Origin: Bog-756 sp963725275
GTDB lineage: Bacteria > Actinomycetota > Acidimicrobiia > Acidimicrobiales > RAAP-2
DNA length: 64,000 nucleotides
Reading direction: 5' to 3'
NCBI GenBank assembly: GCA_963725275.1
Contig: CAVRXS010000001.1
Location: 416,650 to 480,649 of the forward strand
The position numbers and the translations under genes were made by a program. Positions 26,303-35,469 of this stretch are shown piece by piece; position 1 is the first letter of the stretch, and each line of letters begins with the position of its first letter. A model generated the notes under the pieces. It was given only the letters and a program-made list of their open reading frames with translations, did no database searches and was not told where the DNA came from.

Positions 26303-27352
26303 GTGACCCGTCGGCTGGGCATGGTCTCCCTCTCGGTCGCGCAGCCCATGGGCCAACAGCGCTACGAGCAGGAGCTGGCCCGGCGCGCCCCGGCCGAGCT
26401 CGGGTCCGGCTGGGAAGTCCGCCCGATCGCGGTGCGCACGCTGCGATCGCCCCTCGCGGGCACCGCCCGGGTTCCGTCCCGCCTCCTGAGCAGCGCCCCG
26501 GCCCCGGTCCGTCGCGCCGCCGGGCTGATCCTCTACCGCGGCTGCGACGTCGTACACCGGATGGACCTCCGGCTCCCCCCCGCACCGTCCCCGGAAGTGC
26601 TCACGATCCACGACCTCGTGTCCTGGCGCTTTGCCGACGAGGGCCAGCCCCCCGGTGATGCCGCGGCCACGGCTCGGCGCGCCGCGGTGGTCATCTGTCC
26701 GTCGCAGTTCTCGGCGGACGAGGTGGCTTCCGAATTCGCCGTGGTCAACCCGATTGCGATTCACAACGGAGTCGACCGGGCATTCTTCGACGCAGTTCCC
26801 ATGGCGGAGGCGGAGCTCGCGGTGCTCGGGATCCGACCGCCCTTCGTGCTGCATGCAGGAGGGTCCACCGATCGCAAGAACCTGTCCGGTCTGGCCGACG
26901 CCTGGGCACGGGTCCGGGGCGACCGGTCCGATCTCACGCTGGTGCTCTTCGGTCCTCCCGCGCCGCGGCGCGACGAGCTCTTCGGTCCGCTCCCCGGGAC
27001 CGTCCTCGCCGGGCGGGTGCCCGACGAGACGCTCCGGGGGGTCATGGCGGCAGCGGCGGTCGTGGTGGTGCCCTCCCTCTACGAGGGCTTCGGCCTGCCC
27101 GCACTCGAGGCAATGGCCGCAGGCGTCCCGGTGGTCGCCGCCCGACGGAGCTCACTCCCGGAAGTATGTGGAGACGCCGCGCTCCTGGTCGAGCCCGACG
27201 GGTCGAGCCTCGCCGAGGGCATCCTCGCCGCCCTCGAGGACGGACCTGCCACCCGCGACCTCATCGAGCGGGGACGTCTCCGGGCCGCCGGGTTCACCTG
27301 GGAGGCCAGCGCCGAGGCCCACGCCCGGCTCTGGACGTCGTTCTCATCGTGA
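26303..27352 (+). CDS. Family 4 (GT-B) glycosyltransferase
   Basis: 349 aa from GTG 26303 (ATG 26321 is an alternative). The N-terminal Rossmann half starts LGMVSLSVAQPMGQQRYEQEL, with EVLTIHDLVSWRF and the linker ICPSQFSADEVASEFAVVNP...IHNGVD. The C-terminal donor half has FVLHAGGSTDRKNLSGLADAW and the retaining E-x7-E motif in YEGFGLPALEAMAAGVPVVAA. It resembles mannosyl/rhamnosyl transferases of surface polysaccharide loci. Its 3' end lies in a 30-bp tandem duplication. Confidence 0.9.
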   Translation: MTRRLGMVSLSVAQPMGQQRYEQELARRAPAELGSGWEVRPIAVRTLRSPLAGTARVPSRLLSSAPAPVRRAAGLILYRGCDVVHRMDLRLPPAPSPEVLTIHDLVSWRFADEGQPPGDAAATARRAAVVICPSQFSADEVASEFAVVNPIAIHNGVDRAFFDAVPMAEAELAVLGIRPPFVLHAGGSTDRKNLSGLADAWARVRGDRSDLTLVLFGPPAPRRDELFGPLPGTVLAGRVPDETLRGVMAAAAVVVVPSLYEGFGLPALEAMAAGVPVVAARRSSLPEVCGDAALLVEPDGSSLAEGILAALEDGPATRDLIERGRLRAAGFTWEASAEAHARLWTSFSS

Positions 27353-27398
27353 TCGGCAAACGGGCCCACGTTCTCATCGTGATCGGCGGACGGGCCAT
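27339..27398. repeat. 30-bp tandem duplication at the end of the GT4 gene
   Basis: CGTTCTCATCGTGATCGGC followed by AAACGGGCCCA (27339-27368) is repeated at 27369-27398 with three changes (AAA to GGA and a final T). The first copy includes the TGA of the GT4 gene. Each unit is 30 bp, so the frame would be kept. It lies between two convergent glycosyltransferase genes. Confidence 0.8.
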
Positions 27399-27415
27399 CG
27401 TCCGACCGGCCGCGC

Positions 27416-28412
27416 TCAGCCTCCCCGGCGATCCTGCCGCGCCATGCGCACGCCGGCCCAGAGCCCGCTGACGGTCGAGGCCAGGAGCACCGCGGGGTGG
27501 GCAACCGCCCCCGACGCGGGCGCGTGCCGCACCGGGAAAGTCCCGGTCGCGGGCGCGGTTCCCGGCCCGGCGGGCCCGTTTCGATCCGTCCCGGAGAAGA
27601 CCCGTGGTCGACGCGGCGAGGTAGCGCAGCACGATCGGTGCACCGGATCCGAAGTTGCGGATGAGCAGAATCAGGTGGTTCTTCTGACCCCAGTAGACAT
27701 AGCGCAGGTCGAACCGCTTGCCCTTGGCGTAGGGAGCAGCGACGTGCTCGACCACCGCGTCGGGGGTGTAGACGAGGCGGTAGCCGGCCTGCCTCACCCT
27801 CAGGCAGAGATCGGTCTCTTCGCGCATGCATGTTCCGCTGTAGCCGTCGCGAATGCCGCCGATCTCGTCGAGGACCGAACGGCGGAATGACATGTTGGCC
27901 CCGAGGAGGTGGTCGACGCCGACCGGTGCCCCCGGATCGGCGGCGAAGTTGCCGGTCAGGGTGCCGTCGTCGCGGAGCCGGCCGATCGCGTCGACCCCAT
28001 CGGTGAGCTCTCCGGGCTGACCCCGGATCTGCCGGCCCCCGACCGCGCCGACTTCGGGGTCGTCGAAGAGAGGGAGCAGGTGCTCGAGCCATTCCGGTTC
28101 GGCGAAGGCGTCATCGTCGACGAAGGCCAGCACACGTCCGCCGGTGTTGCGGTAGGCGATGTTGCGCGCCGTTGCCGTGGCGCCCCGACCCGCCGGGCAG
28201 ACCTCGTAGCGCACGTCCGGGAAGCGCTCCCGGACCAGGCGGGCGGTGTCCCCGCTGTCGGAGGAGTCGACGACGATGACCTCACCGGGAGCCACCGTCT
28301 GGCGAGCGAGGTGTTCGAGGCAGCGGGCCACGAAGTCCGGGCGCTCGTAGGTCACCACGGCGACCGCCGCGCCCGATGGCTCCGGGTCCGTGTGGTCGCG
28401 TCCGCTCATCAC
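27416..28412 (-). CDS. Family 2 glycosyltransferase, frameshifted near the C-terminus
   Basis: The GT-A core is clear: AVAVVTYERPDFVARCLEHLARQ, EVIVVDSSDSGDTARLV, GATATARNIAYRNTGGRVLAFVDDDAF (DDD metal site), GGRQIRG, GANMSFRRSVL and the acceptor-side EETDLCLRVRQAGY. A membrane-proximal region follows. Near 27534 (TTTCCCGGTGCGG) one extra base moves the frame; in the restored frame the protein ends FPVRHAPASGAVAHP then AVLLASTVSGLWAGVRMARQ, a likely C-terminal membrane helix, stopping at 27416. Without the correction it would run into an Arg-rich shadow frame to 27294. Confidence 0.85.
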
Positions 28413-28489
28413 TGCATCCTACCGACGACAACCTCCCACCCCTGGCCGGCGACCCGGTAGCCTCAGCCCGCGGCCAACCGCCCCCCACC

Positions 28490-30250
28490 ATGCCGACCGA
28501 GACCACCGACACCCCCCACGAGCCCCTGCCGCGGGCTCGACCGATCTGGTTTCCGGTCCGGGGACAACCCTCCGCGGGGTGGCTGTACGAGGTTCCCGAG
28601 CGCCCCGCGCGTGGCGCGGTTGTGCTGTGCCCGTCGATCGGCCACGAGTACGAAGCAAGCCATCGGGCGTTCCGGGCGCTCGCCCCACGGTTGGCGGAAC
28701 GAGGGTTCGTGGCACTTCGGTTCGACTACCTCGGCTGCGGCGACTCGGGCGACGAGCCGGCGGGCGAGACCGGCCCGGAGGCGTGGGGTGAGACGATCCA
28801 CGAAACCGTCGCGCTGCTGCGCACACACGGGTTCGCGCAGATCTCGATGGTCGGCGTCCGGCTCGGCGCCGTGCTCGCCGCTAATGCGGCGGGCGCCGGA
28901 CCGCCACCCGCCGCACTCGTCTACTGGTACCCATCGAGGAGCGGGAAGGACTTCCTCCGGCACCAGGTGGGGCTCCGGCGGATGATCGCGCCCGCTCCGG
29001 ACCGTCCTCCGGGCGAGGTCGACCTTCCCGCGCTCCTCCTCGGCGAACACGTCGCCCAGGCGGTGCGGGAATTGCCGCCCCTCGCCGCCACAGCCCCGCC
29101 GGGTCCCACCCTGGTCCTGGCCGAGGTGCACAACTCGGGCGGGCTCTCCGAGCTCGCCGCGGTCAGCACGATGGCGAACCCCGACGGGGCCCACCGACTG
29201 TTCGGTGTGGAACAGCAGGACGCGTCTCCGGACCCCGAGGACATCGACCGCATCGTCGAGCACCTCGCATCGTCCGTGCCCGGCACCGACACGGGCGACA
29301 CCGCGGCGATCCCCTCCGCCGCAGCGTTCCAGCTCAGGACGTCGTGGGGGACGACGGTCCGCGAGTCCCCCGTGCGCATCTGCAGCGACCGGCTGTACGC
29401 GGTCCTCACCGAGCCGGCCGGCGATGCTCGGCACGACGCCTCCTCCTCCGCCTCCGGGACACCGGCGACGCGCAGCTACGACAACGTGGTCTTCCTCAAT
29501 GCGGTCAATCTCTCCCACATCGGACCCGGACGCGAGTGGGTCCAGATGGCCCGACGGTGGGCACCGCTCGGGGTCCGCTCGCTCCGTCTGGACATCGGTG
29601 GGGTCGGGGACAGCGCCTGGCCGATCACCTCGGCGATGACCGCTGACTACCCCTCTACTGCGACCGACGACATCCTCGACGCCATCGCCTTCCTGTCCAG
29701 CGCGCCCTCGGACCGCACCCTCCTTGTCGGACTCTGCTCGGGCGCCTTCCGAGCCACCGCGATCGCCGCCATGGGAGGGATCGCCGGCGTGTGCCTGCTC
29801 AATCCGACCCGCTTCGCGACGCCGGTCGGAGTCGGGGGGGAGCGCCCGTCGGCGGCGGCCCCACCCCCGGCGCCGGCCACCGGACTACGGCGCCGGCGGC
29901 AGCTCATCAATCTGCACACGATGCGCGGTCACCGACTGACCCGTGCGATCGCCCCTCATGTCCCTGATGTCGTGTGGCACATGGTCAACGTCCTCGCCGG
30001 GACAGATCCCCCGGTGCGGCAGCTGCGCGAGCTCGTCGCGAGCGGGGTGGCCGTGCACATCATCTCCGGACCGGACGACGCCGTTCCGATGACCAGGGGG
30101 GCGAAACGGCGCCTCCGCAAGCTCGCCATGAGCGACGGCTTCAGCTTCGACGTGGTGCTGTCCCTCGACCACAACTTCCACGTCGGAACCGGGCGCATCG
30201 AGGCGATGGAGCTCGCCGGGAGATACGTGGCCGCTGACCGGCGCCCGTGA
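28490..30250 (+). CDS. Tandem alpha/beta-hydrolase fusion protein of the glycan locus
   Basis: 586 aa with two alpha/beta-hydrolase domains. Domain 1 (about 15-265) has VVLCPSIGHEYEASHRAFRALAPRLAERGFVALRFDYLGCGDS, but the nucleophile elbow is GVRLG, so Arg124 replaces Ser. Domain 2 (about 290-586) has LRLDIGGVGDS and the elbow GLCSG with Cys416 as the possible nucleophile, then the acid SGPDDAVP and the histidine LDHNFH. This resembles the paired hydrolases linked to exosortase/polysaccharide loci, where one member carries an Arg at the elbow. The chosen ATG at 28490 is followed by a polar leader; upstream in-frame codons overlap the divergent GT2 promoter region. The substrate is unknown; deacylation or esterification of an exopolysaccharide is plausible. 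Confidence 0.8.
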   Translation: MPTETTDTPHEPLPRARPIWFPVRGQPSAGWLYEVPERPARGAVVLCPSIGHEYEASHRAFRALAPRLAERGFVALRFDYLGCGDSGDEPAGETGPEAWGETIHETVALLRTHGFAQISMVGVRLGAVLAANAAGAGPPPAALVYWYPSRSGKDFLRHQVGLRRMIAPAPDRPPGEVDLPALLLGEHVAQAVRELPPLAATAPPGPTLVLAEVHNSGGLSELAAVSTMANPDGAHRLFGVEQQDASPDPEDIDRIVEHLASSVPGTDTGDTAAIPSAAAFQLRTSWGTTVRESPVRICSDRLYAVLTEPAGDARHDASSSASGTPATRSYDNVVFLNAVNLSHIGPGREWVQMARRWAPLGVRSLRLDIGGVGDSAWPITSAMTADYPSTATDDILDAIAFLSSAPSDRTLLVGLCSGAFRATAIAAMGGIAGVCLLNPTRFATPVGVGGERPSAAAPPPAPATGLRRRRQLINLHTMRGHRLTRAIAPHVPDVVWHMVNVLAGTDPPVRQLRELVASGVAVHIISGPDDAVPMTRGAKRRLRKLAMSDGFSFDVVLSLDHNFHVGTGRIEAMELAGRYVAADRRP

Positions 30251-30274
30251 TCCTGGGCGAGGCCGGTCGAGGAC

Positions 30275-31387
30275 TCAGACCCCCGCCGCGCCCTGCAGGT
30301 GATGCTCGATGGCATCCACCATCGACGCGAGGGTGAAGTGGTCGGCCACGTGCGCGCGACAGTCCGCCCCGAGGCCGGGTTCGTCCGTCCGCCAGGTGGC
30401 GAGCGAGGAGAGGCGGCGGGCCAGCTCGTCGGGATCGGACCGCGGGACCAGGAAGCGGGCGAACGGGCCAGTCATCACCTCTGGGATCCCTCCGACCGCG
30501 GTGGCCACGACCGGCCGCCCGGTCGACATCGCCTCCACCACCACCCGGCCGAACGGCTCGTCCCACACCGACGGTGCGGCGACCACATCCGACGCGTGCA
30601 GCGGGGTGACCACATCGGGACGGTTGGGGAGCCAGGTCACCCCCGGTTGCCGCAACCGGGGCCGGATGGCCCGCAGGTACTCGACGGTGGCCGGTGACCC
30701 GATCATCAGGAGCTGCACCCCGCTGCCGGCGTCCCGCATCCGCTCGACCGCGTCGAGGAGGACGTCGACCCCCTTGGTCGGGTCCAGTCGGCCGTAGAAC
30801 AGGACGACGAACGCGTCCTGGTCGATGCCGAGGGCGTCGCGTGCCTGCGTGCGGGCCGCCAGGTCGCCGAACGGGTAGGCATCCGGATCGATGCCGTTGT
30901 GGACCACCTCGACCCGGCGGGCCGGGAAGCCGCCCGCGACCAACTGGTCGCGCAGGAACGACGAGACGGACAGCACGGTGCGGGGTCGGTGGCCGAGGAG
31001 GGTGTTGACCACGCGGTGGGTGCAGCCGGTGATCCCGTGCAGGTGGCTCACCACCGGCCGTCGCGCCCGGGCACCGGTCGCAACCGCCCAGGGCAGCGGC
31101 TGCATGCGGTGGGCGTAGATCACATCGGGTCGGAGGGCGACGCCCGAGCGGACCGAGGGGGCGAGAGAACGGGCGGCCCCGAACGCCCCGCGCAGGTGCA
31201 GGTCGAGGAGGGGCACGTCGACCAGTGTCGTCCCGGCCGCCTCGTAGTCGCCGCGGAACGGGCCGTCGGCGACGTAGGCCATGTCGACCCTGTGGCCGCG
31301 GCCGCACAGTGCCACGGTGGTCTGCATGGTCTGGACCGTGATCCCGTTGGTGGGCCCGAGGTCCTGGACGTTCGAGAGGATGCGCAC
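30275..31387 (-). CDS. Family 4 (GT-B) glycosyltransferase
   Basis: 370 aa from GTG. The start VRILSNVQDLGPTNGITVQTMQTTVAL is typical of GT4 enzymes that grip a membrane acceptor. The middle has VSHLHGITGCTHRVVN and VVHNGIDPDAYPF. The donor half has LFYGRLDPTKGVDVLLDAVERM, and the E-x7-E motif lies in DEPFGRVVVEAMSTGRPVVAT. It begins two bases after the stop of the ABC permease, so it is in one operon with the wzt-wzm pair (wzt, wzm, GT4 in transcription order). It probably adds a sugar to the exported polymer. Confidence 0.93.
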   Translation of the reverse strand: MRILSNVQDLGPTNGITVQTMQTTVALCGRGHRVDMAYVADGPFRGDYEAAGTTLVDVPLLDLHLRGAFGAARSLAPSVRSGVALRPDVIYAHRMQPLPWAVATGARARRPVVSHLHGITGCTHRVVNTLLGHRPRTVLSVSSFLRDQLVAGGFPARRVEVVHNGIDPDAYPFGDLAARTQARDALGIDQDAFVVLFYGRLDPTKGVDVLLDAVERMRDAGSGVQLLMIGSPATVEYLRAIRPRLRQPGVTWLPNRPDVVTPLHASDVVAAPSVWDEPFGRVVVEAMSTGRPVVATAVGGIPEVMTGPFARFLVPRSDPDELARRLSSLATWRTDEPGLGADCRAHVADHFTLASMVDAIEHHLQGAAGV

Positions 31388-31389
31388 GC

Positions 31390-32205
31390 TCAGATCAGGT
31401 CGGCGAACCCGCGCTCCATCTGCTCGAAGATGATCGCCCCCCCGACGAAGACGACCACGGGGACCACGAAGGAGAGCACGACCTCCCACGTCGCCGGGGC
31501 GGGCTGCTTGGCCAACGACCACTGGAACTCCTGGAGCAGCCAGGTCAGCGGGTTGATGTCGTAGATGAGGCGGTAGTTCTTGACGGCGTTGACCGAATAG
31601 GCGATCGGGCTCGCGTAGAGGAGGAACTGGAGCATGTAGGGGACGAAGTAGTTCACGTCGCGGTAGCGCACGGTGAGCGCGGCGGTCATCAGCCCGAGGC
31701 CACTCGCCAGCAGGATCACCAGGATCGCCCAGACCGGGAGCAGGAACGCCTGCGGACCGGGGTTGATCCCGTTGATGATCCACAGCACTGCCAGGAAGAC
31801 GGTGGTGACCACGAAGTCGACGAGACAGGAGTAGACGGTGGCCAGGGGTACCAACATGCGAGGGAAGAAGACCTTGGAGACCAGGTCCCGGTTCGAGATC
31901 AGCGATCCCTGGGCGCGGTTCACGATCCCACTGAACAGGTTCCAGGCGAGGAGCCCCACGAAGACGAAGACCAGGTACGGGACGTGCGGGACCGTCAGCT
32001 TGGCGACCTTGCTGAACACCAAGGTGAAGACCAGGGCGACGAGCAGCGGCTGCAGGACGACCCAGACCACACCGAGCAAGGTCTGGCGATAGCGGAGGGT
32101 CACGTCCCGGGCCCCGAACCGGTAGAGCACCTCGCGCGCCTCCCACAGCTCGGCGACCTTGGGGAGCGAGAACTTGCCCGGAGGGGTGATGACGATGTTG
32201 GCCAC
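31390..32205 (-). CDS. wzm: ABC-2 type polysaccharide exporter permease (Wzm/TagG-like)
   Basis: 271 aa with six membrane helices. The N-terminal cytoplasmic helix is followed by FGARDVTLRYRQTLLGVVWVVLQPLLVALVFTLVFSKVAKL, a signature of O-antigen/teichoic-acid exporters. Further conserved parts are NRDLVSKVFFPRMLVPLA, VRYRDVNYFVPYMLQFLLYASPIAYSV and INPLTWLLQEFQ. It forms the transmembrane channel that moves the undecaprenyl-linked glycan across the membrane, with the ATPase encoded 6 bp upstream. Confidence 0.95.
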   Translation of the reverse strand: MANIVITPPGKFSLPKVAELWEAREVLYRFGARDVTLRYRQTLLGVVWVVLQPLLVALVFTLVFSKVAKLTVPHVPYLVFVFVGLLAWNLFSGIVNRAQGSLISNRDLVSKVFFPRMLVPLATVYSCLVDFVVTTVFLAVLWIINGINPGPQAFLLPVWAILVILLASGLGLMTAALTVRYRDVNYFVPYMLQFLLYASPIAYSVNAVKNYRLIYDINPLTWLLQEFQWSLAKQPAPATWEVVLSFVVPVVVFVGGAIIFEQMERGFADLI

Positions 32206-32211
32206 GGACGC

Positions 32212-33462
32212 TCAGTTCTGGAAGTAGTCGAAGTCCGGGTAGACCACGCCGTGGTCGGTGCCGTCGGGGGTGGTCGGGAACGGGTACGGCGTCACCGGGA
32301 GCACCTGGAAATGGCAGGCCTGTTCCCAGATGTCGGTCGCACGTCCTCCGGCATGGATGAAGAGGTCGGCGGTGTAGGCCCCGGGCTTGAGCCAAGGCGT
32401 CCGGAGCCGCAGCCGGCCCTGGGCATCGGTCGAGGGGTCCAGCCAGAAGTCGACCACCCGAGAGTCGCACTGGGCGATCACCATGCCGTCCTCGTTGTTG
32501 ATGAAGCACGACAGGTGGTAGCGGCTGCCGAACTCGGGATTGGCCTCGACCGAGAACTCGACCACCACGTCGTCCCCCGGCTTGGTGATGTCGTCGGCCA
32601 CCGCCACCTTGGAGAACCGGATCTCGCCGGTGCCCGGTCGGTGGGTGGCCACCTCGAGGAGCGGGGCCTCCCGTGCGAAACTGCGCTTGTACTCCTCGAG
32701 GGCGTCCTCCACGGTGCCGTGGAGCATCAGGTGTCCCACGTTGAGATAGAGGGCCGAACTGCAGAGATCCGACACGGTCTGGAGCTGATGGCTGACCACG
32801 AGCACCGTCCGGCCGTCGCGGGCGACCTCGCGCATCTTGCGCAGGCATTTGGCCTGGAAGTCCGAGTCACCAACCGCGAGCACCTCGTCGACCACCAGGA
32901 TCTCGGAGTCGAGGTGGGCGGCCACCGCGAAGGCGAGGCGGATGTACATGCCGGTCGAGTAGCGCTTGACCTGGGTGTCGAGGAACTTCTCGGTCCCGGC
33001 GAAGTCGACGATCGCGTCGAAGCGCTGGGCGATCTCCTTGCGGCGCATCCCGAGCAGGGTGCCGTTGAGGAAGACGTTCTCGCGCCCGGTGAGCTCCGGG
33101 TGGAACCCGGTGCCCACCTCGAGCAGGCTGCCCACCCGCCCGCCGAGCTCGATGCGACCGGTCGTCGGCGCGGTGATCCGGTTGATGATCTTGAGCAGGG
33201 TGCTCTTCCCGGCGCCGTTGCGACCGATGATGCCGACCACCTCGCCCCAACCGACCTCGAAGGAGACGCCGTGCAGCGCCTCGAACTGCTCGGGACGCTG
33301 CCTGCGGCCGCGCATGCGCTTGAGCAGCGCCTCTGCCGCATAGTTGGTCCGCTCCTCCCGTCGGAGGATCCGGTAGGTCTTCGAGAGATCCGAGACCACG
33401 ATGGCGGAACCGTCCGGCACCAGGGCTACGTTAGACGCACGATGCGCGCGTCCCGGGTTCAT
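32212..33462 (-). CDS. wzt: ABC polysaccharide exporter ATPase with carbohydrate-binding C-domain (Wzt-like)
   Basis: 416 aa. Walker A GRNGAGKST (80-88), the ABC signature region RYSTGMYIRLAFAVAAHL (about 168-183) and Walker B ILVVDE (188-193) are intact; the H-loop is VVSHQ. The last 150 residues (from about 265) form an immunoglobulin-like Wzt C-terminal domain (VVVEFSVEANPEF, SCFINNEDGMVIAQCD, LKPGAYTADLFIHA), which in known Wzt proteins recognises the capped end of the glycan. That implies a terminally modified polymer. The ATG at 33462 is used because the open frame further upstream is Arg-rich. Confidence 0.95.
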   Translation of the reverse strand: MNPGRAHRASNVALVPDGSAIVVSDLSKTYRILRREERTNYAAEALLKRMRGRRQRPEQFEALHGVSFEVGWGEVVGIIGRNGAGKSTLLKIINRITAPTTGRIELGGRVGSLLEVGTGFHPELTGRENVFLNGTLLGMRRKEIAQRFDAIVDFAGTEKFLDTQVKRYSTGMYIRLAFAVAAHLDSEILVVDEVLAVGDSDFQAKCLRKMREVARDGRTVLVVSHQLQTVSDLCSSALYLNVGHLMLHGTVEDALEEYKRSFAREAPLLEVATHRPGTGEIRFSKVAVADDITKPGDDVVVEFSVEANPEFGSRYHLSCFINNEDGMVIAQCDSRVVDFWLDPSTDAQGRLRLRTPWLKPGAYTADLFIHAGGRATDIWEQACHFQVLPVTPYPFPTTPDGTDHGVVYPDFDYFQN

Positions 33463-33479
33463 CGGGGGACCCGACCCGG

Positions 33480-35267
33480 TCAGTCGTCGAGGCGGAGGGC
33501 GGAGACGAACGCCTCCTGGGGGACCTCGACTCTCCCGATGCTCTTCATCTTCTTCTTGCCCTCCTTCTGCTTCTCGAGGAGCTTGCGCTTGCGGGTGATG
33601 TCGCCGCCGTAGCACTTGGCGAGGACGTCCTTCCGGCGTGCCTTGACCGTCTCCCTGGCCAGGACCCGGCCACCGATGGCGGCCTGGATGGGCACGTCGA
33701 ACAGCTGCCTCGGGATCAGCTCACGCAGTTTCTCGGTCATCCGCCGCCCGTAGCTGTCGGCCTCGGACTTGTGCACGATGGTGGAGAAGGCGTCCACCGG
33801 GGTGTGGTTGATGAGCAGGTCGACCTTGACCAGATCGGCGGTGGCATATCCCTCGGGCTCGTAGTCGAGGCTTGCATACCCCTTGGTCCGGCTCTTCAAC
33901 TGGTCGAAGAAGTTGACCACCACCTCGGCCAGCGGGATCGCGTAGACGAACTCGACCCGCTCCGGGGAGAGGTACTCCATCTTGAGCATCTCCGCCCGCC
34001 GTCCCTGGCAGAGCTCCATCACGCTGCCCGTGTACTCGGCCGGGGTGAGGATCGTCGCCCGCAGCATGGGCTCGTCCACGTGGTCGAGCCGGGACGGCTC
34101 GGGCAGCTCACTCGGATTGTCCACGTCGACCTCGGACCCGTCGGCCAGAAAGGCCCGGTAGGCGACCGACGGGGCGGTCGCGATGAGGGAGAGATCGAAC
34201 TCGCGCTCGAGCCGCTCGCGGACGATCTCCATGTGGAGCAGGCCGAGGAACCCGCAGCGGAAGCCGAACCCGAGGGCGCGCGAGGACTCGGGTTCGTAGG
34301 TGAAGCTGGCGTCGTTGAGGCGCAGCTTCTCGAGGGCGTCTCGCAGGTCGGGGAGCTCGTCGCCGTCGACCGGGAAGAGCCCGCAGAAGACCATCGGCTT
34401 CGGGTCGCGGTACCCGTCGAGCGCGGTCGTCGCCGGATGGACGGCCGTGGTCACCGTCTCACCCGAACGGGCGCCGCCCACGTCCTTGATGCCGGCGATG
34501 AGATAGCCGACCTCGCCGGGGCCGAGCTCGGCGACCGGGACGGTGTCCGGGGTCCGGATGCCGATCTCCTCGATCTCGTGGTTGATCCCGGCCTGCATGA
34601 ACCGGAGCCGGTCGGACCCGGTCAGGGTCCCCTCCATGACCCGGATCGAGCTGACCACCCCGCGGTACTGGTCGTAGGCCGAGTCGAAGATGAGGGCCCG
34701 GAGCGGGGCGTGGGAGTCCCCGGACGGGGCCGGGATCCGGGCAACGATCGTGTCGAGCAGCTCGGGCACGCCTTCTCCGGTCTTGGCCGAGAGGCGGAGG
34801 ATGCCGGCGGCCTCGATCCCGAGCACCTGCTCGATCTCGGCGGCGCACCGCTCGGGGTCGGCGGCCGGCAGATCGATCTTGTTGAGCACTGCGATTATCT
34901 CGAGGTCGTGGTCGAGCGCCTGGTAACAGTTGGCGAGGGTCTGCGCCTGGATCCCCTGTGATGCGTCGACCAGGAGGACCGCCCCTTCGCAGGCGGCCAG
35001 CGAGCGGCTCACTTCGTACCCGAAGTCGACGTGCCCCGGGGTATCGATGAGGTGGAGGGTGTGATCGGCCCAGGGCACCCGCACGTTCTGGGCCTTGATG
35101 GTGATCCCCCGCTCGCGCTCGATGTCCATCGAGTCGAGGTACTGCTCGCGCATCTGGCGGGGGTCGACCGCCCCGGTCAGCTCCAGGATGCGGTCGGACA
35201 GCGTCGACTTGCCGTGGTCGACGTGGCTGATGATCGAGAAGTTGCGGATTCGGGCGGCGGGGAGCAC
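33480..35267 (-). CDS. lepA: Elongation factor 4 (LepA), ribosome back-translocase GTPase
   Basis: 595 aa from GTG at 35267, matching the usual length (an ATG at 35318 would add 17 residues). G1 is HVDHGKST, followed by ERERGITIKAQNVRV, DTPGHVDFGYEVSRSL (G3) and LNKIDLP (G4). Domain III/IV features include GFLGLLHMEIVRERLEREF. The LepA-specific C-terminal domain ends RKRKLLEKQKEGKKKMKSIGRVEVPQEAF. It is divergent from rpsT, the standard lepA/rpsT arrangement in many Gram-positives. Confidence 0.97.
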   Translation of the reverse strand: MLPAARIRNFSIISHVDHGKSTLSDRILELTGAVDPRQMREQYLDSMDIERERGITIKAQNVRVPWADHTLHLIDTPGHVDFGYEVSRSLAACEGAVLLVDASQGIQAQTLANCYQALDHDLEIIAVLNKIDLPAADPERCAAEIEQVLGIEAAGILRLSAKTGEGVPELLDTIVARIPAPSGDSHAPLRALIFDSAYDQYRGVVSSIRVMEGTLTGSDRLRFMQAGINHEIEEIGIRTPDTVPVAELGPGEVGYLIAGIKDVGGARSGETVTTAVHPATTALDGYRDPKPMVFCGLFPVDGDELPDLRDALEKLRLNDASFTYEPESSRALGFGFRCGFLGLLHMEIVRERLEREFDLSLIATAPSVAYRAFLADGSEVDVDNPSELPEPSRLDHVDEPMLRATILTPAEYTGSVMELCQGRRAEMLKMEYLSPERVEFVYAIPLAEVVVNFFDQLKSRTKGYASLDYEPEGYATADLVKVDLLINHTPVDAFSTIVHKSEADSYGRRMTEKLRELIPRQLFDVPIQAAIGGRVLARETVKARRKDVLAKCYGGDITRKRKLLEKQKEGKKKMKSIGRVEVPQEAFVSALRLDD

Positions 35268-35469
35268 GGGCTCTCCAGCGTACCCAAGCCGCCTCGCCGG
35301 ACCGGTCGAGCGCTCCATGCCCGGGTCGGCCCGACCGTCCGGGGGCGAGCTGCTATCCTTCGTTGTCCCCGGTGGGTGCCCGCGACGGGTTCCCGGGGGG
35401 CACCGCACGGGTAGCAGGTGGTGGCTGTTGCCGCCCCGGCCGAGCACACGAGGACGACGAGGACCAGTA

